Source: Mycoplasmatota bacterium (lineage in GTDB: Bacteria > Bacillota_I > Bacilli_A > Haloplasmatales > Haloplasmataceae). Taken from it: 64,000 nucleotides of DNA. Under the pieces are notes generated by a model that saw only the letters and a program-made list of their open reading frames with translations, was not told the origin of the DNA and made no database searches. The stretch spans positions 1,681,156 through 1,745,155 of the forward strand of contig CP074573.1 in assembly GCA_018394295.1 (NCBI GenBank), read 5' to 3'. Position numbers and translations under genes: made by a program. Positions 54,728-63,910 of the stretch are shown in pieces (position 1 is the first letter of the stretch; each line of letters opens with the position of its first letter).

Positions 54728-55841
54728 ATTTTCTTCTCCCTTCAAAGAAAATAATCAATCCATATATGATTATAATCATAATAAATAAACCGATAAACCC
54801 CGATAAAATCATTTCTTTAGGATAATCATAGATGGTTCCAAAAATAATATTTTTCGCATAATGATTAGGTGCAAAAACAGAAATTGCTTTCACAGTTGTT
54901 TTGGGACTAAAGGCACCAACAGAAGCTGGGAAAAGAATTACAAATATCGCTAGTATTCCAAAAGAACTAATATAATTCTTCGTAAGGGTCCCTAATAGTA
55001 CCCCTATACCAATCGCTATAATAACAAATAGGAAAATTGCAGAAGCAATTAATAATGGATTTCCATTCCAGTTTGCTTGATAAACAAATTTAGAAAATAA
55101 AATCGTGATGATTGCTGCGATAAAAGAATACATTATACTACCGATTAATCGACCGATAATTAATTGACATTTTTTTACTGGTAAACTCTTCACTCTGACT
55201 AATAAACCGTCCTTATAATCTCTTATAATAATTGAAACACCAACAACACCACATAACAATAATATTTGAAGTAATGTTTGAACAGCATAATAATCCATTG
55301 AAGTTGGGTAAACATTATCTGAATTAAGTTTTCCACGTTCAATTTTAACTGGTACATGATTTTCAATTGGTATATGACCACTCTTAATAATTGATGTATT
55401 TAAATTATACGTATTGACATAATTATTAACAATGGTTTCAACAAACCACGTATCTTTTCTTCCTGATATTTCTATCATCGTCTCTTTATTTTGACTGATA
55501 TTTCCTGAAAAGTTATAATCAATAAACACCAAGCAATTGATTTCATCATGTTCAATGGCCTTTAAAGCTTCATCTTTTGTTTCATACCTTTTGATTACCA
55601 TTAAATCTTTAATTTCATCTCTGTTTAAAAATGTATCAAAACTTTCACTTAAATTGCCATTATCTATATTTACATATCCCATTATAGGTTTTGGAATGTA
55701 TTCTAAGGTTAAGAAAGAATCTAAACTTTTTCCTAATATAAATATTAATACAATTGGTGAAATAACTAAAATAAGTAACATTTTGACATCTCGAATATTT
55801 TTTACAATTTCATAATAAGCAACTGATAGGATTTTTTTCAT
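54714..55841 (-). CDS. ABC-2 type transporter permease (LnrM-like)
   Basis: 375 residues with the same plan as its neighbour: N-terminal helix (VKMLLILVISPIVLIFILGK), an outside domain of about 145 residues, then helices (LLLCGVVGVSIIIRDYKDGLLVRVKSLPVKKCQLIIGRLIG...). The final FAPNHYAKNIIFG block is a family feature. GGGGTGATAG before the ATG. Lies 10 bp after the ATPase gene. With the ATPase and second permease it builds one exporter. Confidence 0.9.
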   Translation of the reverse strand: MKKILSVAYYEIVKNIRDVKMLLILVISPIVLIFILGKSLDSFLTLEYIPKPIMGYVNIDNGNLSESFDTFLNRDEIKDLMVIKRYETKDEALKAIEHDEINCLVFIDYNFSGNISQNKETMIEISGRKDTWFVETIVNNYVNTYNLNTSIIKSGHIPIENHVPVKIERGKLNSDNVYPTSMDYYAVQTLLQILLLCGVVGVSIIIRDYKDGLLVRVKSLPVKKCQLIIGRLIGSIMYSFIAAIITILFSKFVYQANWNGNPLLIASAIFLFVIIAIGIGVLLGTLTKNYISSFGILAIFVILFPASVGAFSPKTTVKAISVFAPNHYAKNIIFGTIYDYPKEMILSGFIGLFIMIIIIYGLIIFFEGRRKYENI

Positions 55842-55851
55842 TCTATCACCC

Positions 55852-56784
55852 CTAATCCCTTAATGTTTTACCAGTTAATGTTAAAAATAAATCTTCTAAA
55901 TTAGCTTTTTCCATATTTATATTAAGAATATGACAATCTACTTGATTTAACACATTAAATATTTGAGTAATATTTTGAACACCAAATTGTGAAACAACCG
56001 TTAATACCTGATGTTTAATACTACAATCTTTTACACCATAGATTTTTTTAATCTCATCAACAATTGTATAGTTTACTTTATCAAGGGTTATATTAATGAT
56101 TTGCTCATTTATAATAAAAGCTTCTAGCTCCCTGATGGTCCCATTTGCGATGACTTTCCCTTTATCAATTATCACAACACGACTACATATTTCTTCTACT
56201 TCTTCCATGTAATGTGATGTATAGATAATAGTTGATCCTTCCTCATTTAGTTTTTTAATTGCTTGTAAAATATGATTTCTAGATTGAGGATCAACCCCAA
56301 CTGTCGGTTCATCAAATAATATTAATTTAGGTCTATGAACAATTGAACAAGCAATATTTAATCTTCGTTTCATTCCCCCTGAGAAATGCTTAGGATAATC
56401 ATTCCTTCTTTCATATAGATTAGTAAATTCTAAGGCCTCTTTAACTTTTTCTTTTAATTCATTTCCTGATAATCCATATAATCTTCCAAAAAAAGTTACA
56501 TTTTCAATAGCGGTTAAATCATAATAGATTGCTAAATCTTGTGGTACGACCCCAATTTCTTGCTTAATATCTAAAGCATATTTTTTAATGTCTTTACCAA
56601 AAACATTTATTTCTCCACTCTCTATTGTTATATTTCCTAATAAAGCATTTAAAAAAGTTGTTTTACCTGCTCCATTTGGGCCAAGTAAACCTACAATTTC
56701 ACCCTTATTTAATTCTAAACTTAAATTATCATTCGCTAATAAATCCCCATACCGTTTTACAACATTTTTTACATGAACTATCAT
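55852..56784 (-). CDS. ABC transporter ATPase (LnrL-like)
   Basis: 310 residues. Walker A GPNGAGKTT near residue 37, signature FSGGMKRR, Walker B LILFDEPTVGVDP, and the C-terminal domain of NatA/CcmA-type ATPases. ATG 56784 (MIVHVKNVVKRYGDLL) has GAGGTGAT upstream; an in-frame upstream ATG (56916) would run through the promoter and is unlikely. LnrLMN of B. subtilis exports linearmycins, and its gene set (kinase, regulator, ATPase, two permeases) equals the set here, though the order differs. Confidence 0.92.
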   Translation of the reverse strand: MIVHVKNVVKRYGDLLANDNLSLELNKGEIVGLLGPNGAGKTTFLNALLGNITIESGEINVFGKDIKKYALDIKQEIGVVPQDLAIYYDLTAIENVTFFGRLYGLSGNELKEKVKEALEFTNLYERRNDYPKHFSGGMKRRLNIACSIVHRPKLILFDEPTVGVDPQSRNHILQAIKKLNEEGSTIIYTSHYMEEVEEICSRVVIIDKGKVIANGTIRELEAFIINEQIINITLDKVNYTIVDEIKKIYGVKDCSIKHQVLTVVSQFGVQNITQIFNVLNQVDCHILNINMEKANLEDLFLTLTGKTLRD

Positions 56785-56844
56785 ATTATCACCTCTTTTT
56801 TTATTTACACCATTAGTATAATATCTAAATGCCGAAAAAACTAG

Positions 56845-56880
56845 TGACATTCTTCCATTATTTGACATGACAAATGTCAT
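56845..56880 (-). promoter_or_regulatory. Candidate response-regulator sites before the transporter operon
   Basis: Three TGACAT half-sites: two direct (56845-56850 and 56863-56868, 18 bp apart) and one inverted at 56874-56879, making ATGACA-N2-TGTCAT. A TATACT -10 lies near 56816-56821 but no good -35, which suits an activated promoter. The binding protein is inferred to be the NarL-type regulator at 50304. Confidence 0.5.
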
Positions 56881-56892
56881 AAAAAACACAAA

Positions 56893-56951
56893 AAGTGATA
56901 AATTTTTATTTATCACTATAAATTTTTATTTATCACTTTTATTTTTGAAAT
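56893..56951. terminator. Terminator with a perfect 20-bp tandem duplication
   Basis: AGTGATAAA-ttttta-TTTATCACT hairpin, in which the unit ATAAATTTTTATTTATCACT occurs twice in tandem (56898-56917 and 56918-56937). T-rich on both sides. It ends the patatin gene transcript and separates it from the transporter operon promoter. Confidence 0.75.
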
Positions 56952-56959
56952 AAATTCAT

Positions 56960-57877
56960 CTATACCATAAATCGTTTGATATAATCAGTATAATTCCACT
57001 TTTTCACAAAACTTTCAACAGAATCATAACCCATTTTATATAAATAATTGATATCCTCTTCCGATAATTTAAAATCAGTTGATTTTATTTGATGATCATT
57101 ATTAATGATAATTGTTCTTACTAAGTCTTTGTCCCGAACAAATCTCATTTCATCTTTATTGATACAAGCATTAATAATATCTGATGTAATAGCACATAAA
57201 TATTTCTTACCAAGAGATGTTTTACTATATTCATCCTTTATTTTCAAACCAAATGTAGGTCGTATTGGTTTTGAATCAACATCAAATATCCAAATGGGAT
57301 AAGAACTTAATAACCCTCCATCTACAACATAACTTGTAATTTTACCACTTTTTATTTTTACTGGAGTATAAAAAAATGGTATTGCACAACTCATTCTTAC
57401 CGCTTTTGCAATAGGGAAATCTTGTGGTTTAATGCCATACAAAATTGCATCATCAGGTAATATTAACATCTTCCGTTTCGTGATGTCAGCTGCGATTATT
57501 TTTAATGGACTTTCATTATTTTCCATAATATCACCAAATGTATTAATCCCTTTTTTTATTAATAAGTCTTTTATCCAAGTTTCAATACATAGGCTATTAT
57601 AGATTCCATTATTAAAAAACAATGATAGACCTTTTCCAAAAAAACAAACTTTTTCTAATTTAGTTTTTTCTAAAAATTGATTGAAGTCTGTATTATTTAA
57701 TATATCATGAATCTCTTGAACATTATAACCAGCAATTATTAAAGTAGAAATGATAGAACCAGCACTCGTACCAGCACAACGAATAACCTTATATCCATTT
57801 TCTGACAATGCTTTATAGGCACCAACAAAACTAATCCCTAAAACTCCTCCTCCTTCAAAAACTAGATCAACGTTCAT
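56960..57877 (-). CDS. Patatin-like phospholipase
   Basis: 305 residues. Oxyanion loop FEGGGVLGISFVG at the start, nucleophile elbow GTSAG (Ser near residue 42), and the Asp of the catalytic dyad in VDGGLLSSYP. Splits acyl chains from phospholipids or related lipids; bacterial members act in the cell or as secreted factors. No signal peptide, so cytoplasmic. GGTGGAAT before the ATG. Single gene. Confidence 0.93.
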   Translation of the reverse strand: MNVDLVFEGGGVLGISFVGAYKALSENGYKVIRCAGTSAGSIISTLIIAGYNVQEIHDILNNTDFNQFLEKTKLEKVCFFGKGLSLFFNNGIYNSLCIETWIKDLLIKKGINTFGDIMENNESPLKIIAADITKRKMLILPDDAILYGIKPQDFPIAKAVRMSCAIPFFYTPVKIKSGKITSYVVDGGLLSSYPIWIFDVDSKPIRPTFGLKIKDEYSKTSLGKKYLCAITSDIINACINKDEMRFVRDKDLVRTIIINNDHQIKSTDFKLSEEDINYLYKMGYDSVESFVKKWNYTDYIKRFMV

Positions 57878-57936
57878 ATTCCACCCTTTATTAATATATG
57901 AAGAAGTTTACATTTGTTTAAATAAATTGTTAAGTT

Positions 57937-57970
57937 AAAAAACACTTCCCTTTAAAAGAAAGTGTTTTTC
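57937..57970 (-). terminator. Terminator after the 57972 gene
   Basis: AAAAACACTTTC / GGAAGTGTTTTT (one mismatch) with a T run on the minus strand, directly past the stop. Confidence 0.8.
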
Positions 57971-57971
57971 T

Positions 57972-58448
57972 CTAATAATCTTTTATTTTACATTTAGCAT
58001 GTTTAATTTCATATTTAAGCCAGAAGAAGCCAATAACAACAATGAATAAAGAAATTAATTTATACGGGAATCCTGCTAATGGTAAAACCATAACTGAAAA
58101 AGTAATTCCAATAGAACCAAAAAAAGCAATCACACAAGGTGTACATCCATAAGTTAATATTCCAAAAATAACACTTAGCCCTGTGAAAGCTGTCCCTTTA
58201 CCCTCTTTACCTGATTGTTTAAAATAAACGGTACTAATAGAAATCATTAATGCGCTTATAAAGGACATTACCATATTCACAATCATATTTAATATAACAA
58301 GATATATTCCATAATTTTTGACCATTAAGTAATAACCACCATTAAAATAATCTAATAAAATATACATCCCTGTAAAGAAGATGAAAGAACCAATTATAAG
58401 ATATAACATTCCTTTTCTTCTAAGTTCATTTACTACAAATGTCCACAT
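57972..58448 (-). CDS. Four-helix membrane protein with a GCTPC motif
   Basis: 158 residues, about four hydrophobic helices. The second half contains LSVIFGILTYGCTPCVIAFFGSIGITFSVMVLPLAGFPYKLISLFIVVIGFFWL, with a Cys-Thr-Pro-Cys pair inside or at the edge of a helix, which suggests metal or redox chemistry. I do not know the family. GAGAGGGA before the ATG. Stands alone between a patatin gene and a coiled-coil gene. Confidence 0.75.
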   Translation of the reverse strand: MWTFVVNELRRKGMLYLIIGSFIFFTGMYILLDYFNGGYYLMVKNYGIYLVILNMIVNMVMSFISALMISISTVYFKQSGKEGKGTAFTGLSVIFGILTYGCTPCVIAFFGSIGITFSVMVLPLAGFPYKLISLFIVVIGFFWLKYEIKHAKCKIKDY

Positions 58449-58508
58449 GATTTATTCCCTCTCTATTTTTAATTGTGTCTATTGTAATATAAAAATAAGA
58501 TAATTGCA

Positions 58509-59417
58509 TTAATTTTGCATCATTTCTTGCTTATCTTTTTCTATTTGAATTAATTTTTTTATATATTTTTCTTTACTTAATTTTAGTAATTCAATCACAT
58601 TGTCAATTTTTTGATACCCACGATTAATATATTCAACTGTATTCAATATTCTTGCTTTGTCTTTAATATCATCATATAACTCATTTTCATAGTAATCAAC
58701 AAATTGAATAATATCGCGAATATCTATTGTAAAATCCATATAAAAATTGATTACTTTTAATTCTCTTGTAAATTTATTAGCTAAATAGTGTAACTTTTTA
58801 ACACGTTCTTCAGTTCTTTTAAATACAGGAGAATTGGTAAGACTTAAAAACAAACCTCTACCAAAAATATCAAAACTATCCCAGTCCTTTGTTTTATTTA
58901 ATAAATCAACTAAATATTTTAAAGCACCATTTAAATGATTCCCTGCATTAATCGCTTCATTAATATCACGAACACGATTTTTATATTTTATTGACTCTGT
59001 ATTTAATTGGTCTTTTTTCTCAATAGTCTCTTTTTCACTCTCTAGTAATAATTCTTCTTTCTCCTTAATTAATTCTTCATATTCTTTTTTATAAATATCT
59101 ATTTTTTCTAATTTACTATTTAGTTCAATTCTTTCACTATAAATGAAATCATATAAAGCTACATAAATCTTATAATCATGTTCTATTTTTGATATCAATT
59201 TACCTTTTGAAGTAAATAAGTTATACCAGATATGAATAATCGATTGTTTATCTAGTTCTTTTATATTTACATCCATGCTTTCTAATTTGTATCTAAGGTC
59301 TCTGAGTTTATCTTTTAAATAGAAATAAAATTCATCTAAATTTTCTAATTTCTTAGTTAATGAATACTGACGATAAACTTGATCTTGTAATTCGTATATA
59401 CGCTTTTCTAACTCCAT
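58509..59417 (-). CDS. Coiled-coil protein of unknown function
   Basis: 302 residues from ATG 59417 (MELEKRIYELQDQ), chosen because AAAGGAGGCG precedes it. Almost wholly helical, very rich in Lys and Glu; a long predicted coiled coil at residues about 85-145 (YEELIKEKEELLLESEKETIEKKDQL) and a more globular middle (GNHLNGALKYLVDLLNKTKDWDSFDIFGRGLFLSLTNSPVFKR). No membrane helix. Not recognised. Confidence 0.65.
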   Translation of the reverse strand: MELEKRIYELQDQVYRQYSLTKKLENLDEFYFYLKDKLRDLRYKLESMDVNIKELDKQSIIHIWYNLFTSKGKLISKIEHDYKIYVALYDFIYSERIELNSKLEKIDIYKKEYEELIKEKEELLLESEKETIEKKDQLNTESIKYKNRVRDINEAINAGNHLNGALKYLVDLLNKTKDWDSFDIFGRGLFLSLTNSPVFKRTEERVKKLHYLANKFTRELKVINFYMDFTIDIRDIIQFVDYYENELYDDIKDKARILNTVEYINRGYQKIDNVIELLKLSKEKYIKKLIQIEKDKQEMMQN

Positions 59418-59536
59418 ATTCACGCCTCCTTTCAAACACCCTTTCCTAATATTATATGAATCATTTGTCTGAATGATAACGTACTATTAATAAAACTAAG
59501 GTATCGTAAAGTCGAAATGAATAAGAGTTTTTTATA

Positions 59537-60265
59537 TTATGTATTTTTTGTAAATTCATATAAAGCAATCCCAGTAGCGATAGATAGATTTAAAGAATCA
59601 ATCGTCGAATGATGTGGAATGATTACACTGGTTCCAATAGATAGAAATGAATCATCTAAACCACTTGATTCATTACCAAAGGTTAATGCAAAGGGTTTAT
59701 TTTTATTTGGATTAACCTCATATATTTTTAATTTCGCATTTAACATAAATGGATATATATCGTGATTATGAAAGACTTTATAATAATCTTCAAAATGATT
59801 GAAATAAGAAAAAGATAAATTAAATAATGCCCCCATCGAAGCTCTAACCGTTTTAGGATCAAAAATATCAACAGAAGGTTTAATAATCGCTAAATTTTTT
59901 ACCCCAAATCCTAAACAAGTTCTTATTATTGTTCCTAGATTTCCTGAGTTACTAGGATTAACTAATACCACATGGTTTTCGGTTTTATCTAATTTTTCTT
60001 CATATTTATTAAAAATGCCCACCGCGAAACAATTATCTTTCGGTGATAAGATATTTATCATTTTATCATTTATTTCATAGGGGACATTATTCATTTTGCA
60101 TAAATCAATTATTTTTTTAACGCCATCAGAATCTTGCGCTTTTGAATGAATAAGTACTGTAATAATCTGATGCGGTTTATAAGTTAATAATTCAATTGTT
60201 AAAAAAATACCTAATGTATAAGAATAGTCTAAATCTTTTTTATAAGTTCGAAATTTATTAGCCAC
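59537..60265 (-). CDS. SpoU/TrmH-family RNA 2'-O-methyltransferase
   Basis: 242 residues. All three SPOUT motifs are visible: NPSNSGNLGTIIRTCLGFG, ALTFGNESSGLDDSF and STIDSLNLSIATGIALYEF. The fold is a trefoil knot that binds S-adenosylmethionine and methylates ribose in tRNA or rRNA. The N-terminal part is short. GTG at 60265 suits the GGAGTG spacing better than the GTG at 60274. Target unknown. Confidence 0.92.
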   Translation of the reverse strand: MANKFRTYKKDLDYSYTLGIFLTIELLTYKPHQIITVLIHSKAQDSDGVKKIIDLCKMNNVPYEINDKMINILSPKDNCFAVGIFNKYEEKLDKTENHVVLVNPSNSGNLGTIIRTCLGFGVKNLAIIKPSVDIFDPKTVRASMGALFNLSFSYFNHFEDYYKVFHNHDIYPFMLNAKLKIYEVNPNKNKPFALTFGNESSGLDDSFLSIGTSVIIPHHSTIDSLNLSIATGIALYEFTKNT

Positions 60266-60360
60266 AATTATCACTCCATTAATTAAAATATATGTAAATA
60301 ATTATATCACTATATAGGATAACCAACAAGTTAAATTAAAAACTCTTTATGAAAATAAAA

Positions 60361-60401
60361 TAGAACCAATAAAGTAGATATCCTCATTTTATTGGTTCTT
60401 T
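60361..60401 (-). terminator. Terminator after the ferredoxin-type gene
   Basis: AAGAACCAATAAAA / TTTATTGGTTCT with an ATTTTATTTT tail on the minus strand. Confidence 0.8.
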
Positions 60402-60470
60402 GGAATTAAGTTATTGATAACAAAATTAAGTACAGTATTGCTTGTTATTGTTGATTAGGTAAATTATCTT

Positions 60471-61148
60471 TTAAAATATTAATGATTCTTCAATGGCATT
60501 TACTGGACAAGTTAGAATACAACTTCCACAATCATCACATCTCTCAGGAATTATTTCATAAGGACTGCCTTTTCGAATTGCTTTAAAGCTACATACCTTC
60601 TTACATTTCCCACATTCGATACATCTATCTGTTATTCTTGGTCCCGCTAGATTGTAGGGTGTTCCACCATATGAAAATCTAGTTCTTAGCAATTTATGAT
60701 CACGGTACTGTCCTTCAAAATCCACATCGAAAATTTCACCCTTACCTTTATAAATAACAAAGTTACCTTCTTTCATTGCTGGATATTTATCCATATCATT
60801 CACAGCGGTTAACAAATCTTTATTCGTCTCAGCCTTTTTTCTAATTACTTCTTCTGGTACACTACGTACTTCTCCAATCAACCTAAATACATAACTTGGT
60901 GGAAAAATTGGAGTTCCATCTTCCTTATGTCCTAAAATTTTTGTATCTGTACTCCCACAAATAGTAACCTTCCCTGTTTCAATTAGTTGTCTACAAAAGG
61001 GTTTATTCTTCATGGTTCTAAAATAAATCCCTTCATCGTCATAACCATTAAAATGTGCTACTCTAGAATGAACTTCATCACCAGATATCGTCGAAAATAC
61101 TAGTACCCCTATTTTTTCTGCGTACTCATACACTTCTTTTATTTTCAT
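60471..61148 (-). CDS. PNPOx-like flavin domain fused to a 2[4Fe-4S] ferredoxin
   Basis: 225 residues. The N-terminal about 140 look like a pyridoxamine-phosphate-oxidase-type split barrel (YAEKIGVLVFSTISGDEVHSRVAHFNGYDDEGIYFRTMKNKPFCRQL), which usually binds FMN or F420-like cofactors. The C-terminus has two clusters: CIECGKCKKVC and CDDCGSCILTCPVN. A likely small electron-transfer or reductase protein. It lies 25 bp after the antiporter gene and may be co-transcribed with it. Confidence 0.88.
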   Translation of the reverse strand: MKIKEVYEYAEKIGVLVFSTISGDEVHSRVAHFNGYDDEGIYFRTMKNKPFCRQLIETGKVTICGSTDTKILGHKEDGTPIFPPSYVFRLIGEVRSVPEEVIRKKAETNKDLLTAVNDMDKYPAMKEGNFVIYKGKGEIFDVDFEGQYRDHKLLRTRFSYGGTPYNLAGPRITDRCIECGKCKKVCSFKAIRKGSPYEIIPERCDDCGSCILTCPVNAIEESLIF

Positions 61149-61173
61149 ATATATTCAACCAACCTTTCTTTAT

Positions 61174-62568
61174 TTAACTAATTATTCCAAGTGCTAAGAA
61201 TCCTATACTAGCTAAGGCTGCAGAAATTAAAGCATATGGTATTTGCGTTTTAACGTGCTCCATCACAGTTACTTCAGCAATCATAGATGATAAAATAGTA
61301 GAGTCTGATATTGGAGAACAGTGATCTCCAAATACCCCTCCTGAGATTATGGCACCAATTGCTAAGGGAATGCTTGCCCCAAGAGTTGCAGCAAGTGGTA
61401 TTCCAATAGGAATCAATATCGCCACTGTTCCACCACTAGTTCCTGTGGCAAATGACATCAGTGCTCCTACACCAAAAATCATTAGTGGAATAAAAGCAGG
61501 ATTAACTTCACTGCTTATGCTCGCTATAAATGTACCTGTCCCTAATTTACTTACTAAATTGCTGAAAGCAAACGCTAGAGTTAAAATCATTGTTACTTCT
61601 AAATAATTTCCCATCCCTTTAAATACCCATTTTAAATACGTTTCTGCTTTTGTAATACCTTGAACAATATAATAGATTCCTGTACCTATTAAAGTAATAA
61701 TAGCTCCTAAGTAAATTCCCGCAGATCCATCACCTTTTAATAGATTCCCTTCACCAGTAATGTACATTATACAAAACATACTACCCACTAATAAAATTAA
61801 CGGAATTATCATATTTTTAGCTTTTGGGATAATTTCTCCTTCAAATTTATGATTTGACGAATTAGCATCGGATTGCTTTTTAACTAAACTCACTGTTGAC
61901 CATTTACCTTCAGCCTTTTTATTGTTACCTATGATAATGACAACACCTACTATTAGTATTGAAAATATTCCATAAAGTTGAAATGGGATTGATGAAATAA
62001 CCACATCCATCGGATCACCATGTATCACACCAAGTGAAACTTGACCGCCAACCATAGCCATTAAAAATGCACCTGCAGCATTAAATGGTATTAGCCAGGC
62101 TATGGGTGCAGAAGTAGAATCTGTTATATAAGCAAGCTTTTTTCTCGATACGTTAAAACGATCAAATAAATGTCTTGACGAAACGCCTGAAATCACAATA
62201 GAGCTTGTACCATCAATAAATAATAAAATTCCTAGAATGTATGCTAAAAGTTGAGCACTCATTTTGTTTTTTACCACTTTTCTTTTTACAGTCAAATACT
62301 CTACCATACCATGTACCCCACCTGAGACTTCAATCACATAAACAAAGGCACCTATCATTAAGCAAAATAGGATAGATTTTACTGCCCAATCGTCTTGAAA
62401 CACCATGTAAATACTATTTAGTCCTGTAAAAATTGTTCCTGACTTGATATCTATAATAATACCAGATGTAATAATCCCTGATAAAAGTGCAATAAATACA
62501 TTTCTTGTTAAAAAAGCTAAAATAATGGCTAAAACAACAGGAATAATTGATAACCAACTTATTTCCAT
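61174..62568 (-). CDS. NhaC-family Na+/H+ antiporter
   Basis: 464 residues, about 11-12 membrane helices. Family blocks: ISGVSSRHLFDRFNVSRKKLAYITDSTSAPIAWLIPFNAAGAFL and GVFGDHCSPISDSTILSSMIAEVTVMEHVKTQIPYAL (the HCSPISDST signature). Exchanges sodium or an organic substrate for protons; NhaC-like proteins also include amino-acid exchangers (arginine/ornithine or malate/lactate-type), so the substrate is not certain. ATG 62568 with GAGGTG upstream is preferred over the GTG at 62577. Confidence 0.92.
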   Translation of the reverse strand: MEISWLSIIPVVLAIILAFLTRNVFIALLSGIITSGIIIDIKSGTIFTGLNSIYMVFQDDWAVKSILFCLMIGAFVYVIEVSGGVHGMVEYLTVKRKVVKNKMSAQLLAYILGILLFIDGTSSIVISGVSSRHLFDRFNVSRKKLAYITDSTSAPIAWLIPFNAAGAFLMAMVGGQVSLGVIHGDPMDVVISSIPFQLYGIFSILIVGVVIIIGNNKKAEGKWSTVSLVKKQSDANSSNHKFEGEIIPKAKNMIIPLILLVGSMFCIMYITGEGNLLKGDGSAGIYLGAIITLIGTGIYYIVQGITKAETYLKWVFKGMGNYLEVTMILTLAFAFSNLVSKLGTGTFIASISSEVNPAFIPLMIFGVGALMSFATGTSGGTVAILIPIGIPLAATLGASIPLAIGAIISGGVFGDHCSPISDSTILSSMIAEVTVMEHVKTQIPYALISAALASIGFLALGIIS

Positions 62569-62678
62569 AATAATCACCTCATTATTTCTTAGTATATGTA
62601 ATACTGTAGTTAAAACATACTCCTATTATAAAGACTAAATGAATCTAAAAGAATGTAATTATTCCATTTAAAACTGTA

Positions 62679-62707
62679 AAAACGATACCTTTCTTTAGGT
62701 ATCGTTT
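62679..62707 (-). terminator. Terminator after the AraC gene
   Basis: AAACGATACCT-aaagaa-AGGTATCGTTTTT on the minus strand, overlapping the last codon of the AraC gene. Confidence 0.85.
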
Positions 62708-63578
62708 AATTATTAAAATGATGCAATTTAAATTCCTTTGGAGAAATTCCTTCATAACGTTTAAAAAATTTTGTCAAGTTTGAAGGCTCATCAAATCCCA
62801 TCAAATCAGAGATTTCATTAATTGTGAATGTTCCCAGTCCTAAATATCGTTTAATTTCTAACATAATCCTATCAATAATAAACTGCTTAGCAGACAAATC
62901 TACAGCGATTCTAGTGACTTGATTAATTGTTTTTTGAGAGACAAACATGATTTTTGCATACTCTTGAACTGTTTTCTTTTCCTTAAAATGAAACTCTACC
63001 AGATTTTTAAACTGAATAAATCGTTTATAATTATTAGATATTTCTCTTTGATTATGTAATTTATTAACCCTACTGATTGTTAACATAAAACTTCTAAAGT
63101 GAGATTTTAATAATTGCATTTTTGCTAAACTGTCATCACTATGATACTCTTTGTACAACAAATCAATAATAATACGATTAGATGAATTTTTGGAAATATC
63201 AATATCTATTACTGGATTATATAAAGGGATATTGAAATGGTCTAAAAAGTTATGAATATTAGTTTCTGAGTTCGTATACAAATAGTCTTCAGTGAATAAA
63301 ACAATATATCCAGTTGCATTTATATCTGATAAAAAACGGTGCACTTGATTCTTTGCAATTAGTATCATATTTCCAGCACTAAAATCATAGACTTTAAAAT
63401 CAATTTCATGTTTACCACTACCTGATATTATATACAATATCATATAGAAGTTTAATCGATGTATTTTTGAAAGAAGTTTAGCTGGACGTGTTTTTAGAAA
63501 CTCTTGTAAGTCCACAATTTCAAAATCAATGAAATCCTGTTCTGTTTTTTTAAAATTAATTCTTTTTATGGTATCCAT
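62706..63578 (-). CDS. AraC-family transcriptional regulator
   Basis: 290 residues. The N-terminal half is a cupin-like sensing domain (FYMILYIISGSGKHEIDFKVYDFSAGNMILIAKNQVHRF). The C-terminal about 100 residues hold two HTH units: KTVQEYAKIMFVSQKTINQVTRIAVDLSAKQFIIDRIMLEIKRYL and FTINEISDLMGFDEPSNLTKFFKRYEGISPKEFKL. ATG 63578 follows TTGGAGTG; the GTG at 63587 is an alternative. It may control the adjacent antiporter operon or the secreted gene at 63911. Confidence 0.92.
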   Translation of the reverse strand: MDTIKRINFKKTEQDFIDFEIVDLQEFLKTRPAKLLSKIHRLNFYMILYIISGSGKHEIDFKVYDFSAGNMILIAKNQVHRFLSDINATGYIVLFTEDYLYTNSETNIHNFLDHFNIPLYNPVIDIDISKNSSNRIIIDLLYKEYHSDDSLAKMQLLKSHFRSFMLTISRVNKLHNQREISNNYKRFIQFKNLVEFHFKEKKTVQEYAKIMFVSQKTINQVTRIAVDLSAKQFIIDRIMLEIKRYLGLGTFTINEISDLMGFDEPSNLTKFFKRYEGISPKEFKLHHFNN

Positions 63579-63910
63579 TAATAACACTCCAAAAGGTAAA
63601 TCATTTCTTAATATACTTATTATAACATAGGTTAATTATACTTACATGTTATTTTCCATCTATTACTCTTAATCATTCACTCTATTTTTCATCTGAGTTT
63701 TTAATCCTAATTTCACTATGATAATGTATCTAATGTATTCTTAAAAATTAAATACACTGATAAAATAACTAAATTCATCTTTAACTAGTATCTATATTAT
63801 TACACTATCACATTCTTCATTTTAGAAACGATCACCTTTTAAAATAACTCCTATATTTATTAGTATGAAAATAACTAAATATGGTAAATACTATTAACGA
63901 GGTGAAAAAT
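63579..63910. other. AT-rich intergenic region
   Basis: Between divergent genes for the AraC regulator and a secreted protein. No hairpin, tRNA or clear promoter was recognised. GAGGTG at about 63899-63904 is the ribosome site of the next gene. Confidence 0.5.
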
